A stretch of 64,000 nucleotides of DNA from Archegozetes longisetosus (GCA_018873245.2 JAEMBT020000006.1:9941855-10005854); one strand, 5' to 3'. Positions 24,655 through 35,669 are shown, counted from the first letter of the stretch. Made by a program: numbers and translations. The notes: generated by a model from the letters alone, not told the origin.

Positions 24655-25488
24655 ATGATTTATAGTTTGGAAATGGCATTCTCTGGACATAAATCGATGC
24701 TATACCACGTTGTTGAGCCATCATTTGGAATCCTAGAGTGGCAGTTGAACTCATCATTAAAATGGATGGAATTGAATTGGCACATAAGCGTTTATGTTTC
24801 CATCATTTACGTGTTGACAATTTTTGTTCTGGATTACTACATGAAACATAGAAATCCATTTAAACTGAGAAAGTGTTTGTCACTTTGGAATTTAGGATTA
24901 AGTGTTTTCAGTATAATTGGATCATATTATATGCTATCAGAAATGTACGACGCGTTATATATGAAAGGATTCCATAATTCAGTTTGCATATCATCCAAGA
25001 TATCAACTTCTCAGTACTGGATGTGGTTGTTTGCAATATCAAAGATATTTGAGTTGGGAGACACTCTATTTATAGTATTACGCAAACAGAAGCTGTTGTT
25101 CTTGCATTGGTTTCATCATATATCTGCCTTAATCTACACCTGGTACAGCTATGGCCAGAATATTTCACTCGGCCGCTGGTTTGTTACTATGAATTTTATC
25201 GTTCACTCTCTTATGTACTCCTATTACGCGATAAGAGCTCTTCAATATCGCATTCCGCGTCCAATAGCTATGTTCATTACTTCTCTTCAAATTATACAAA
25301 TGGCTGTTGGCTTTTATGTCAGTTATTATGCATTCCACGCCAAAATTATTGGTCAGTACTGCGAAATTCCTATGAAAACTGCCACCTTAGGCTTCTTTGT
25401 TTACGTGGCTTTCTTCCTTATGTTCGCCAAATTCTTTATTAATACTTACGCCCAAAAATTCGTTGCTACTAACCACAAATCCAATTGA
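24655..25488 (+). CDS. ELOVL6: Very-long-chain fatty acid elongase, ELOVL6-like
   Basis: A single uninterrupted exon encodes 277 aa, or 271 from the second Met at 24673, which has the better start context (GAAATGGC). About seven hydrophobic segments are visible. The signature residues are SKIFELGDTLFIVLRKQ (about 129-145), the catalytic histidine box HWFHH (151-155), the FIVHSLMYSYYAIRAL helix and a late QMAVGFYVSYYAF helix. The order and spacing match ELOVL6 (fly Baldspot), which extends C12-C16 acyl-CoA in the endoplasmic reticulum by condensation with malonyl-CoA. The C-terminus is polar and basic (FVATNHKSN), without a perfect dilysine signal. Absence of introns contrasts with the neighbours; either loss of introns or a retrocopy that stayed functional would explain it. 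Confidence 0.9.
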   Translation: MIYSLEMAFSGHKSMLYHVVEPSFGILEWQLNSSLKWMELNWHISVYVSIIYVLTIFVLDYYMKHRNPFKLRKCLSLWNLGLSVFSIIGSYYMLSEMYDALYMKGFHNSVCISSKISTSQYWMWLFAISKIFELGDTLFIVLRKQKLLFLHWFHHISALIYTWYSYGQNISLGRWFVTMNFIVHSLMYSYYAIRALQYRIPRPIAMFITSLQIIQMAVGFYVSYYAFHAKIIGQYCEIPMKTATLGFFVYVAFFLMFAKFFINTYAQKFVATNHKSN

Positions 25489-27387
25489 AATGTCTTATAA
25501 CATTTATACTTTCTATCTATCTCATTCTTATCTTTTCACTTTCTGATCAATAATCTGTAAATTATTTAAGCTTCCATCAACAGCTTCCGCTGTGACTAAT
25601 AACTTTGGGAAACGTTAATATATTTTTGAATCAGTTTTGTATTTTTACATTAAACCATTTGTATATTCATATAACTTTATTTTAAGAATTTATCTTAACA
25701 ATGAAAATATCTATTTTTGAGTTGCAACCTTGTACTTGGAAAAGAAAAATTTCATATAAGCCTAAACTAATAAACTGATGGTTTCAGATTGAACTCAATA
25801 AATTAATGGATTACACTAATATATTATCAATATCGAACTATGTGAAAGATTATGAAGACGAACAATGACATAAATCAAAATGAAGCACGTAATTGAAGTA
25901 TGCATCATTTGTACGTAATTGCAATTACTGATAGCATCTCACGACTTATCCAGGCTCTGATTACGCTCAACGTTTGCGCTTTCGCAATCAATTTTCTTTT
26001 ACTTCTGGACATTTTTATGGGATCCTAAATTTTCATCTTTCACATTATTCCACTCAGATGTGTTATCAAATCTTTTCCTAAATCTGATCTTTGTAGGCTA
26101 TAATACTTGTAACTACTCTATTGATGTCTTCCATAGTATTCCTCGCAAAGCGAAAACAGCAGATACAAAACACGCGATTACCATATTTCAATGCTTCTAG
26201 ATTGAATCAAACTTTTTATTTTGATTGAACCCCTCGTAAAAATTGGTTTTAAATGAGAATAATTGACTGAAAAAAATCTATAATCAGTTTAAGCAGGATT
26301 ATTAAGAGAATTGAGATTCTGCAGTTTATTTAGCTTCTCAGAACAAAAGTTTCGTTTGCCAGAGGCTTAAAGTTGTGATTTAACTTTTACTTAATTGGGA
26401 GTAATACGAGGTATTTTTAAAAATCTGCTACAATAAGATCAATAGATGACATAATCTGGTTTTAAAAATCTACGCTAATGATGTAAACAAGAATAGCTCA
26501 TGAGCTACTTAAACACAATCTCAAAGTTCTCTTTATAGGAATGCTCTACAACCCAAACGCTTTTATTCAACTCAGTTTATGTAATAAAGAAGAATCTTCC
26601 TCCCAACTCCACAAAAGCATACAAATAGGGTGATCATATCCAGATTGTGGTCATTTTTTATATACTACCAATCTATACATAATATTAAAATAGATTCGCT
26701 CACATAAAAACATGGTTTTCAGTCGATCAATACTCTTGCAAGTCTATTGAATACAAGTGTTTAATAGCACTTCAAACTAAGTTTAGCTTCTCTTTAAGCC
26801 GATTTATTTAATGCCAAAATTCATAAAATTTATCAAATTTTTATTGGGCATAACTTATTAGCATAGATAGTTGCGTGACTTGTTTCCGAGTGTTATGTTT
26901 CGTTATGTTATGTCAGGTCTGATGTTATGGACTTTTGGGTATTGAAGTGAAATTTGATTCAAAAATTGAAGAAATTCGATATTCAATTTAAGCGTATAAG
27001 GAATACTTATACATGAAATTAGTGTCAAATGTCCTCAACTGTATTGGACTCTAACGTATTTATCTTGCACCAAATTTATCACCTGATTAGCAGAAAGATA
27101 AGAGAATCATGAGTTGGCATAAATTAGCTTATTTTTCATTACTTGTTTAATTAAGTGCATTAAATATCAAATTTAATATATTTTCAAGTATCAAAAGTCA
27201 CGATGTTTATATCAAATTTAATTTTCTAAATAACATATGCTTTTACAAATAATTAGAATTTAGATAAAACACATTTTTATTGTTTTAATTGATGCAATAT
27301 TAACAAATTTAATATTAGCGACGATTAGAAAACACGTAAACAACATTTTGTATAGATAAAGTTATTTCATATATAGAGGTAATAAAA
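25489..27387. other. Intergenic region between the elongase and the egalitarian-like gene
   Basis: About 1.9 kb of AT-rich sequence between the convergent ends of the elongase and the egalitarian/EXD1-like gene. No conserved coding segment or repeat was recognised. Confidence 0.45.
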
Positions 27388-28890
27388 CTATCGATAAGTT
27401 TTACTCCTATTGTTGTTAGTGTGCCTTCGATGATGATAAGGTTGTCTTCGTTTGTATTGGTATTGGTATTGGTATTGTTTCTGTTCTTGATGTCTGTCCT
27501 GGTCGGTCCAAATCCTACCAAAAGCCGATTTCATATTCAAGTCTTGCAAAATTGATAGATTTTGACCTTTAATTTGAGAAATAAGTGGACACATTTTCAA
27601 ATAAATTCCTAATAAAACGTAAACATCATAAGCGGCATAGTATATCATTTCTTCGGTCAGCGGACGATAACACCAGTAGTGACTGTTTCCGACGTAACGC
27701 TTTTTGACCACAGCTTTCAATGGATTAGAGCCATAACCTCCATAGAGTTGGAACAATCCGTTCAGACCAATGGCTTCAGACTGTTGTCCGTTACTTCTAT
27801 TATTATTATCACAGTTATCCTCATTTGAAATGGAATTAATGACTATATGCGCCGCTTGAGTATCAATAAAGTTATTTAGTACAATACCAAAATCGCGATA
27901 CAGCGCATAACTATCGTCCTCACAGCCATGAAACACTTTCTTAATCTTTTTTGACTCTAACAAGTGTTTCAGACACATATCAACTAAATCAGGATTAGAT
28001 AAAACATCAAATATAAATATTTTAGGATATATTCTGTTAGAACTATTGGTTCTGTTCGAAGTATTGTTGTTTTGATTGAAGCCATTCATCAGATGTCTTG
28101 GCAGAAAGGCCAATTGAATCAGAGTTATAGAGCCTCGAACTGATCCCAAATTGACGCCCTCTAAGTCAACCGTTACTACATTTGTTCTCTCAAATATATC
28201 GTCAACTATTTGTCTTCCGTGGTATGTGTTTACAATAATACGGGTATTTTCATAAACTTTTTCATCTAAAACAATGGGCGCATCAATTCGAGTGATTGTG
28301 TGGCCATTGAGTGAAGCTCTTTGCAAGTGATCACAAAGTACAACACATTGGTCGGAAGTAATTGTGAAGACATCGGAATGTGATTTGAGAAATTTGACGA
28401 ACTCATTGAGACATTTGCCACTAATTAGTTTGACATATTTGGAAGCCTGTGATTGCATTTGCCACAACCGATCGATTGGCACCAAATAAGCACCGAACCG
28501 CCTCAATTGAAACTCATAGAAGTCAATGGCAACACGTGTCTGCCATTCATTCACTTCATCATCATTTATATCAGTTGATGAAGTTATCCATACTTTGCCT
28601 AATTTGACGGTAAAGAGTGATGGATATTGCCATAAAAGAATTAAAATTCCCTAAAATGACAATTAATTAAATTAAAAATCAATAACGAGATGTAGAAAAG
28701 AAGTTAAAGTTACTGGAAGTCCGTCGACACCACGACCAGTAATACGTCTCAACCCTTTGGAAATATTTGCGTATTGTTGATAATGACCTAGTTTGCTGAC
28801 CAACTCCTTCACAGTCAACGGCTGTTCGTTTGTCATCAATACGTCCAATAATATCATAATCACATTATGACGAAGGCTTTCTTCTTCCAT
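27388..28890 (-). CDS. egl: Egalitarian / EXD1-like 3'-5' exonuclease-fold protein
   Basis: Exons 28890-28714 and 28650-27388 with a 63-bp GT-AG intron in phase 0; about 479 aa. The N-terminal region (LLDVLMTNEQPLTVKELVSK, then WQYPSLFTVKLGKVW) matches the helical domain that precedes the exonuclease fold in fly Egalitarian. The DEDDy exonuclease domain spans about residues 210-420. It has VTVDLEGVNLG (Asp 221, Glu 223), HGCEDDSYALY (Asp about 304-305) and YYAAYDVYVLL (Tyr 397, Asp 401), so all catalytic positions appear kept. The C-terminus is a basic, Gln/Tyr/His-rich low-complexity tail built on a hexanucleotide repeat. Known relatives: Egalitarian links mRNA cargo to BicD and dynein; EXD1 acts in the mammalian piRNA pathway. 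Which role applies here is not shown. The start was chosen at 28890; an acceptor-like TTAACAG upstream allows an earlier exon. Confidence 0.82.
27457..27480 (-). repeat. Coding hexanucleotide repeat (Tyr-Gln)n
   Basis: Four near-perfect TACCAA-type units (ATTGGT on the plus strand) encode the YQYQYQYQ stretch near the C-terminus of the egalitarian-like protein. Confidence 0.8.
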
Positions 28891-29024
28891 GTTTACATCC
28901 AATGCTGTTAATGGTTTAATTTAAGTACTAGAAGCAAATTAGAAACTATAAAATTTAGTTTAATCCGTATTGTTTTCAATGTTAATTGCAAATATAAGTC
29001 TCACATTTTAAAGGACTGGCTCTG

Positions 29025-29034
29025 GCGCAGGCGC
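29025..29034. promoter_or_regulatory. NRF1/erect-wing-like palindromic box
   Basis: GCGCAGGCGC differs by one base from the palindromic NRF1 core GCGCATGCGC. It is the only GC-dense spot in an AT-rich divergent promoter interval, about 135 bp upstream of the egalitarian-like start codon. Function is inferred from motif likeness and position only. Confidence 0.3.
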
Positions 29035-29299
29035 GTAACAACCATAATATTGAGTCAACACAAACATATATGCATTGCAATTGATCGCAAACTGTTTTCA
29101 TTTGAATTGGTTCTAATTTAAACTTGCAATATTTGTTTACTAAACTATTCATTCAATTATTGATCAAATTAATATAGTTATCTTATAACAACCTAAATAC
29201 TATTCAAAACTGAGTTTGTTTTTGATTCAAAACGTACAGAAAACATCGATTCAATCATCTATTTGAGTACAAGTAATACTTTTTAACATAGTTTGTATT

Positions 29300-29402
29300 G
29301 TTATCTGATTTTTACTAAGTTATAAACTATTATCTAATATAACAAAAGTTAGTTTTTTGTTATATTAGATAATAGTTTATAACTTAGTAAAAGTGAGATA
29401 AC
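29300..29402. repeat. Long near-perfect hairpin with flanking TATT direct repeats
   Basis: Arms 29300-29347 and 29355-29402 are reverse complements over 48 bp with two mismatches; the loop is 7 nt (GTTAGTT). TATT lies directly outside both ends (29296-29299 and 29403-29406), which looks like a 4-bp target-site duplication. It could be a fold-back insertion, a small-RNA hairpin precursor, or both. The sequence is AT-rich throughout. Confidence 0.75.
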
Positions 29403-29587
29403 TATTAGTTTGTGTCAATCGATGTACCGAATATATGATTTATAATTACAGGATCTGAGCAATTTCTGGCATCAATTATTAAATATTAATTTTCAGTATT
29501 TCAACAGTGAGGCAAATATTAATCTAAAAAAAGAAATGAAAGATAGAATAACTAAATATTAAATGTATTTAGAAATCAACTGGACAA

Positions 29588-29839
29588 ATGGGACAAAACC
29601 CATTGATAGCACTTGTCTGGTATAGCATAGCAATGGTCAGTTTGCCAATCGTTGCATATTTCACCACAAGACATACACTGCTACACTTTACAAGTCCACA
29701 ATCAGCTAATATTTATTCCGCCATCAGTGCTGTTATCGTGGTTCACATCATTTTATTTGCTTTTGTTTATCGAGCCTTTAAAGAAGACAAACAAATAACT
29801 AAAGACAAGCTGTCCAAGTTGAGCGATAAAACTGATTAA
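29588..29839 (+). CDS. VMA21: V-ATPase assembly factor VMA21
   Basis: A single exon encodes 83 aa; human VMA21 is 101 aa. There are two transmembrane helices. The first contains SIAMVSLPIVAYFTT, matching the LPIGLYFTT pattern of the family. The second contains AISAVIVVHIILFAFVYRAF, matching the AIVAVVAVHVVLALFVY segment. A short lumenal loop lies between them, and a charged cytosolic tail (KEDKQITKDK...) closes the protein. Known role: an endoplasmic-reticulum chaperone for assembly of the V0 sector of the vacuolar H+-ATPase. The C-terminus lacks a canonical dilysine retrieval signal at the very end. The N-terminus is shorter than in vertebrates, and the ATG at 29588 is the first in frame. 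Confidence 0.85.
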   Translation: MGQNPLIALVWYSIAMVSLPIVAYFTTRHTLLHFTSPQSANIYSAISAVIVVHIILFAFVYRAFKEDKQITKDKLSKLSDKTD

Positions 29840-31172
29840 CACGCCAATTGTTTGACTTGTCATTCCATTAATAATTCATATAATGAATTATTATATAGAA
29901 CCCACCCATTTATAATTAATATATCGCTTAGTCTTCAATGTAATTGTAATATAATTTAGAATTTATAAAGTGATCAATTTTTCTATTCGATAATAGATTG
30001 TTTATAATGGTTCGAATCCATCTTTTCATAAAATTGATTAATTTGTCAAAATTTAGTTTAAATATTTTATTTTGTTCAAATACAACTTTCAATTGTAGGC
30101 GATTTATCAAAATTTGTAATTTGTTATACTGGATCTAATAAATTAATAAAAAATTGAACTTGCTAATGTGACTGTTTGCTAAAGGAGAATCCTAAATCCT
30201 TTCAATAGATGACTAAAGCATTTCCTATCAATACTCACTCAAGTTATACAAAGAGACCTTTTGAGAATCTGTTCAGTTATTAATATTGAAACATACTATA
30301 AGCCAATAGATGCAAAAATATATTTTCAACTTTAATTCTAAATTTTGAAAATTCAAACCAAGTATTTTTACTTAAACCTCTTCTTTTTTAACTAAATGCA
30401 AAGATTATCAGAGAGTTGCTTCATAAGCTTCTCAAAACTCATGTCTGAATAAATTCAAATATTGTTAATATTTGAATGGCTGAGTACTTTCAGACTGAAT
30501 CGTTGTTTAGTTTGGAACGATGTTTCGATCTGAATCGCACGTTTATACCGGTAACAACGCTACAAATTCATGTCTTATTAGTTCAATCGTTCGATGACAA
30601 GTTGGCTGCAAACAAGTATCTATAAAAATATACAAAGTCATTAAAACATTGTCAAATGTCAAGTACAATGACAGAGAGCTAGAAAGGTATAGAAGAATAA
30701 ATCTAACCTTCGTGAATGAGCCAAATATGAAAGATTGGCAGCCCTGAATTGCATTCATAATCAATTATAATTGAAATTGAATGCCTCGTCATTTAATTAA
30801 GTGCCAAATTAATCTGAATAGACGAAAGTATAAGAGGATGAAGTTTAAAGAATTGAATAGAGTAGTGATTACCTCATCACTCACTGAATTTCATACATTA
30901 CAGATCATTCGAACTCATTCGTGCCACCGTTACATACTTCACAACCATATTCATCACATCTTCATTTTCTCATATGAATAGCCGATGGAGAGAAAGCAGT
31001 TAAACATTCATTTGAATGCATTCAATCACATTCATATTTATTCGACACCATTTATTCAGTACACAATTGAATCAATGCTCGCATACATACAATTTTTAAA
31101 AATTTATTGTCAGAACAAATGACAGCAAGGAATAGAGAAATGAAATAAGTTTGGAAACGAAGAAATTTGATA
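29840..31172. other. Intergenic region between VMA21 and TBPH
   Basis: About 1.3 kb between convergent genes. It is AT-rich, and the two open frames at 30543-30764 (-) and 30781-30981 (+) carry no recognisable domain. It presumably includes the TBPH 3' untranslated region, which in flies is long and auto-regulatory; I cannot see specific sites. Confidence 0.45.
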
Positions 31173-32855
31173 TTAGGGTGAAGTTAAAGGAGCAGTAGTG
31201 GGCGCACCACCGCCGCCATAGCCTTTATTATCAGTTTGCGCGGCGCTCAACAACCCCTGCTTCACATCATCACTACTCTGAACACCTGCACCACTACTAG
31301 AGGGCCATCCTATGTTAGCTGCCTGACCTCCGTCTACACCACTAGTCCCAACTGGTGCTGACTGAGTCGGCTGACCGAACAAAGCAATGCCGGCCTGGTT
31401 CGCGATCGCAGCCGCCAATTGCAGGGCAGCCGCTTGTGGGTTCATGTTTAGAGAGTTAATCCCGTAAGTGGGCAAGGCATTAGTGGCTGAATTTACTGCA
31501 TTTTGAGATCCAATGCCTAAACTATTGCCTAATGAGGTCAGAGTCGGTAAATCACTAGTTTGGTTGCGTTGCGTCACATGTGAGCCTAAGGCACCACTCC
31601 ATATCTGCTGATGAGCGGCCGGTGCGCTCCCAACTGCTCCACTAGAACTGCCGCCAAATCTATCAAAAGGGTTATTTGAATTTATGTAAGGACTTGTTTG
31701 CTGGTGACCCGCATTCGCAGCACGCCGTGAGTCAAAAGCAGAGTAATGATAGTTTTGGTGATGAGGATAACCCTGTTGCTGATGACTTATTGCATTCATC
31801 GTAACATGACTTCCACTCATACTATTCATACCATTCGAATGACTATACCTTCCATGAGGACTCTTAGAACTATAACCTCCAGGAACGCTCAGATCAACTT
31901 TCGGAACGGCATTACTTACGTGTACAGACACGCCTTTCACTATATGGTCTTCACCACAAAGTGATTGTGCAATCTCTGAGTCATAAAAGGTTACGAAAGC
32001 AAACGCTCGGAATGGCTTCGGAATGAAGACGTCGGATATTTCTCCAAATTTTGTGAAATATTCCCTCAGATCTTCAGGAGTCAAGTCTTCGGTGAGACGT
32101 CCAACAAAAATTTTTCTATTGAATTCGGAAGTCTTATAATCGAAACCACCGCCTTCTTTACTAATGGGAATACGGACATCACACCAGCGACCTTCGATGC
32201 AGTGTCGCTTTGATATAACCTTCATTTGGGTTTCGTATTCAGCAAATCGAATGAAACCGAATCCTTTCGAAAGACCACTTTTTGAGTCTTTCTTCACCTG
32301 AGCCATGAGCACTTCCCCAAACTGCTCAAAATACTCTCTCAACTCAGTCTCTGTTGTCTTCCAAGGAAGACCTAATACTATAAGATCTGAACATTTTTGT
32401 TGATTCTTGACGGCTTCGATACGTTTAGTTTTAGCCATTGATGTTTCAGTTTGGTCTTCGATTTTACGTTTGTTTTCTATGTGATTACAAGTAAAATAAA
32501 TTGTTTGAAACATTACTCATAAACGCAAACCTTTAGGGAAAGCGCAATAATAGATAGCATTAGATCTCCAGCCATGTTCTGGAGGTTGAAGTCTACCGTC
32601 TGTCAAACGAATGCCGCGAATAGTTCCACTATCTGGGTTTCTGTACTTAAGACCACTGGCGCCAGGAAACAGCGAAGTTAACGTTGACAATAAACTAATC
32701 AACGGTAAGACAATTATTGCAATTAAAGACAGTAAGAGAGTCGGGCAACGAATAGATTAATTGAATACAGACATTGAGTTTGCGGTGTCGTCTTCGCAAG
32801 GAATCTCAATTGGTTCGTCTCCTTCTTCTTCTGCTACTTGAATATAAACTGACAT
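31173..32855 (-). CDS. TBPH: TAR DNA-binding protein 43 homologue (TBPH)
   Basis: Exons in transcript order: 32855-32773, 32694-32531 and 32476-31173; 516 aa (human TDP-43 414, fly TBPH 531). The N-terminal oligomerisation domain reads [19 protein letters not shown], then [14 protein letters not shown] and ending AFPKENKRK. A bipartite nuclear signal (NKRK...KTKR) follows. RRM1 (about residues 108-185) has [13 protein letters not shown] and [11 protein letters not shown]2 (about 197-275) has [13 protein letters not shown] and RAFAFVTF. The C-terminal 240 residues are Gly/Ser/Asn/Ala/Gln-rich and prion-like, with a helical Ala-rich patch ([16 protein letters not shown]), similar to the conserved region of human TDP-43. 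Family role: UG-repeat RNA binding, splicing repression and mRNA transport. The exon 1 donor is GTCTGT; the frame and the EDD...LLST alignment support it. Confidence 0.93.
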
Positions 32856-34428
32856 TTCGTTTTATTATTCTATATGATATTAGTGAGAATCTTATTATTT
32901 TGATATGTCACACAAAATCAATATTGCATTAATAAATAATTCAATTCTATTAGATGTGAATCAATCGTACGAAAACAAAGCAATATTAATAATAAATATC
33001 TATGAATACAGTCAGATCTTTATTTTGGATTGCAATGTATGGCGTTTGTCAATATTTTCAATTGACAGTATTTTCATTTTGCGTGACATCTATTGGACAA
33101 ATCTGTAGAAACTTATTAGACTTTACTTGAATCCTATGTTCCATTTGGTTGAGCTATTAGTGAGATTTGATGCAATTATAAAAATTGAAACACAATATAT
33201 ACAAACAGATGACAATTGAATAATTTATCAATGCTATAATTGTAACATTGATCAAAATAATATCTAGATAATCATACTTGTTTCGATCAATTAACAGTTC
33301 AATTGAAGAGCGAATCGATACGAATGCCCTATTCTTTTGAGACACTTGACGTGTAATGTTTGAGTCATCAATAAATACATTCATTTTTAATGTGCATCAC
33401 TTTCATATACGCCTTCGCTCCAATTCTTATTAAACTTTTAGATAGAAACATTATATATTTAATGTAAATTCAGTTTTTGATCGTCTCCTTACAATGTTTC
33501 AAATTTGTTTTATCAAAATTCAGATAATCAGAAATTTGTCTTAAAAACTTTTTCTTGAAAATGACACCAAACTTTTTTTACTGTTTGGTATTTAACAAGA
33601 AAGCCTTCTTTTCCCAAAACATGATATTACTTGAAAGATTTTTAGAATTATTCATTGATTTGAAACTCTGAATTAGAAATTTAAAACATAATTTGAGATT
33701 GTTCATGCTTTTCATGGGTAAATTATTGGTTACTATTTGCTTGAAACAGTATGACATGAATCCGGTTTCTCATCAATTTTAAACATTTATAATGACTGTT
33801 GATATTGAAGAATAAGGACAGAATATAAAATACATCAGTGATGAAAAGCTATGTGTAACTGATATGATGTAATTTATTATAATTGATGCAGGGCTAAATT
33901 TAGACGAAAGCTCAATCATACAAACAAATTTAAAGTATATTCCTAGACCTAAAGCTGTTCATTTCAATCAATGAATGTTTCAATCTTTAAAAGTCAATAA
34001 AACTCAAACGCTTTTGTGGAAAAAGTGCTCTTAAGAAAAGGTGAACTTTTCAAAGAAAGCGCGACTCAAAATTAGAAAAGCCGTAATTGACTTGTATAGA
34101 ACTTATAAGTTTGAACTAAAATAAAATATCTCGCTGAAATAAACCATAATTAAAATAATTTTCGCAATTAAAGAGATTTAGACTGAGGTTAGAGAAAGTG
34201 GTTATCGAATAGAGACCATTGAGACATGCAATCATGCATTGGTATGATGTGTTGTGCGCCGAAGTATTATTTAAGGGGTAGAAACAAGAGAGACCCGCAA
34301 TTTTCATGAAGAAAGTCTGACAAAAAGCTGTAGTAGAAGCTATAAAACACGGTAAAAGTGGTGCATCGATTCGATCAATAAACTGTGCGAAGAGAACGCG
34401 TGCGCAAATTCAGTTGAATCAAGTTCTG
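32856..34428. other. Divergent interval between TBPH and synaptobrevin
   Basis: About 1.6 kb between divergent genes, with both promoters expected. Near the synaptobrevin side lie a TATA-like TATAAA (34341-34346), a possible initiator TCAATA near 34375 and a GC-rich NRF1-like ACGCGTGCGCA (34396-34406). Elsewhere nothing was recognised. Confidence 0.45.
34341..34346 (+). promoter_or_regulatory. Candidate TATA box of synaptobrevin
   Basis: TATAAA in the context GCTATAAAACACGG, about 32 bp before a TCAATA initiator-like hexamer and about 88 bp before the proposed ATG at 34429. Spacing fits a core promoter, but the genome is AT-rich and chance matches are common. Confidence 0.3.
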
Positions 34429-35017
34429 ATGGATATCTTCGATATTTGTGTGGTTTTGTGAGTTAAGTGATTAGTTCTTTATATCAAATACTGTGTTAAC
34501 TAAACAACGAATTGTGAACACTATTCCGATATTTCCTTAGTCTGCCTTTTAATTAGTTCTGCGTAGATCTCATCATAACATAATGTAAGCGTAAATATGA
34601 CTACTTCAATAGAATATGTAGTAATTCATTGATCGCCTTTTTGCCAAAAGGTCATCAAAGGGAAAGCCATCGGATGGTGGAGAGTCAGGTGTGGGCGGCG
34701 CTCCTGGCGACAAAGCACCTCAACCTAATCCACAATTGTTAGCATCACAAAGACGTATGCAACAAACACAGGCACAGGTCGACGAGGTGACCGAAATCAT
34801 GAGAGTGAATGTGGAAAAAGTGCTGGAAAGAGATGCCATGATATCACAACTAGACGAAAGGGCAGATGCGCTGAAGGAAGGGGCAGAAATGTTTGAGAAA
34901 CAGGCCGGAGCTCTCAAGTCTAAATTCTGGTGGAAAAATATGAAAATGATTGCTGTTATGGTTGGAATCGGACTTGTCTTTGTTCTTGTTATATTCGCCT
35001 GGTTTTCAAGCAAATAA
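34429..35017 (+). CDS. nSyb: Synaptobrevin / VAMP (R-SNARE)
   Basis: The secure part is the exon 34651-35017. It encodes a Gly/Pro-rich linker, the SNARE motif ([20 protein letters not shown], then [20 protein letters not shown]) with the ionic zero-layer arginine in VLERD, the juxtamembrane [10 protein letters not shown] and a C-terminal anchor ([19 protein letters not shown]). Role: the vesicle SNARE that pairs with syntaxin and SNAP-25 to fuse synaptic vesicles. No in-frame ATG precedes the SNARE motif in this exon, so an upstream coding exon is needed. I propose 34429-34457 (29 nt, GTGAGT donor), which fits the phase-2 acceptor at 34650 and gives about 131 aa. A more distant first exon is possible. 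Confidence 0.8.
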
Positions 35018-35445
35018 ATATAATAATACGAAGTCTAAGTCCAATTTGAACTCGAATTGTTTTCACTCTAAACTAACTTATTTATATGTAATATAATCTG
35101 AGTAATATGGATATACATCTGAGTATAATCGCCACTAGAGTGAAGCAGACTTTACATTAAAACGTTAGCACAATATTTGATTGTAATCAGTTATAACAAA
35201 TGTTTGGTAGATTTAACGGCCAATTCGAATGAGATTATGATTCATTGGATATAAGATATGATTATTGATTGCATTATTAATTGAATATTAATATATCGAT
35301 ACATATTAACACAATTTTCCTCAAATCAATTATTTACTTCCATTTGTTGAAATATAGCGTATTAAATAGAACTAAAACTATACTTAACTCGTTTATTCCT
35401 CAGACAATTTCGGGAATCTATGGATGTTTACCTTAGTCTTACTAA

Positions 35446-35669
35446 GGTGTTTCAGTATAAGGTAGTTATACTGTTGCCTTGACTATATTCCCGTAGCCTA
35501 GCCTACTATGCGCGCCATTCCCCTCACTTAACCTTAATTTAAACTAAAATAGTTGTATTGTTTGTATACTCACTTTATTAAAGTTAGGTAAGGCAAATTG
35601 CACGTGTAGTGTGATAGAACTACGGGAACATAGTTTTGTTAACTAAGTAACTACCTTATATACAACACC
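35446..35669. repeat. Imperfect ~50-bp inverted repeat (MITE-like, 224 bp)
   Basis: The left arm (35446-35496) and right arm (35620-35669) pair in two strong blocks, TATAAGGTAGTTA at the outer side and TTCCCGTAG at the inner side, with a diverged middle. The interior is relatively GC-rich (CCTACTATGCGCGCC). The layout resembles a degraded non-autonomous DNA transposon with terminal inverted repeats. No target-site duplication was seen. Confidence 0.5.

Larger units (their letters stand above)
28891..29587. other. Divergent promoter interval, egalitarian-like and VMA21
   Basis: A 0.7-kb gap between divergent start codons. It holds an isolated GC-rich box around 29019-29036 and the long hairpin at 29300-29402. 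Everything else is AT-rich without recognisable features. Confidence 0.5.

Noticed and set aside
31746-31964. His/Thr/Met-rich frame opposite TBPH
   Set aside because: Antisense shadow of the TBPH low-complexity tail.
34720-35013. Minus-strand frame opposite synaptobrevin
   Set aside because: Antisense shadow of the SNARE coding exon.
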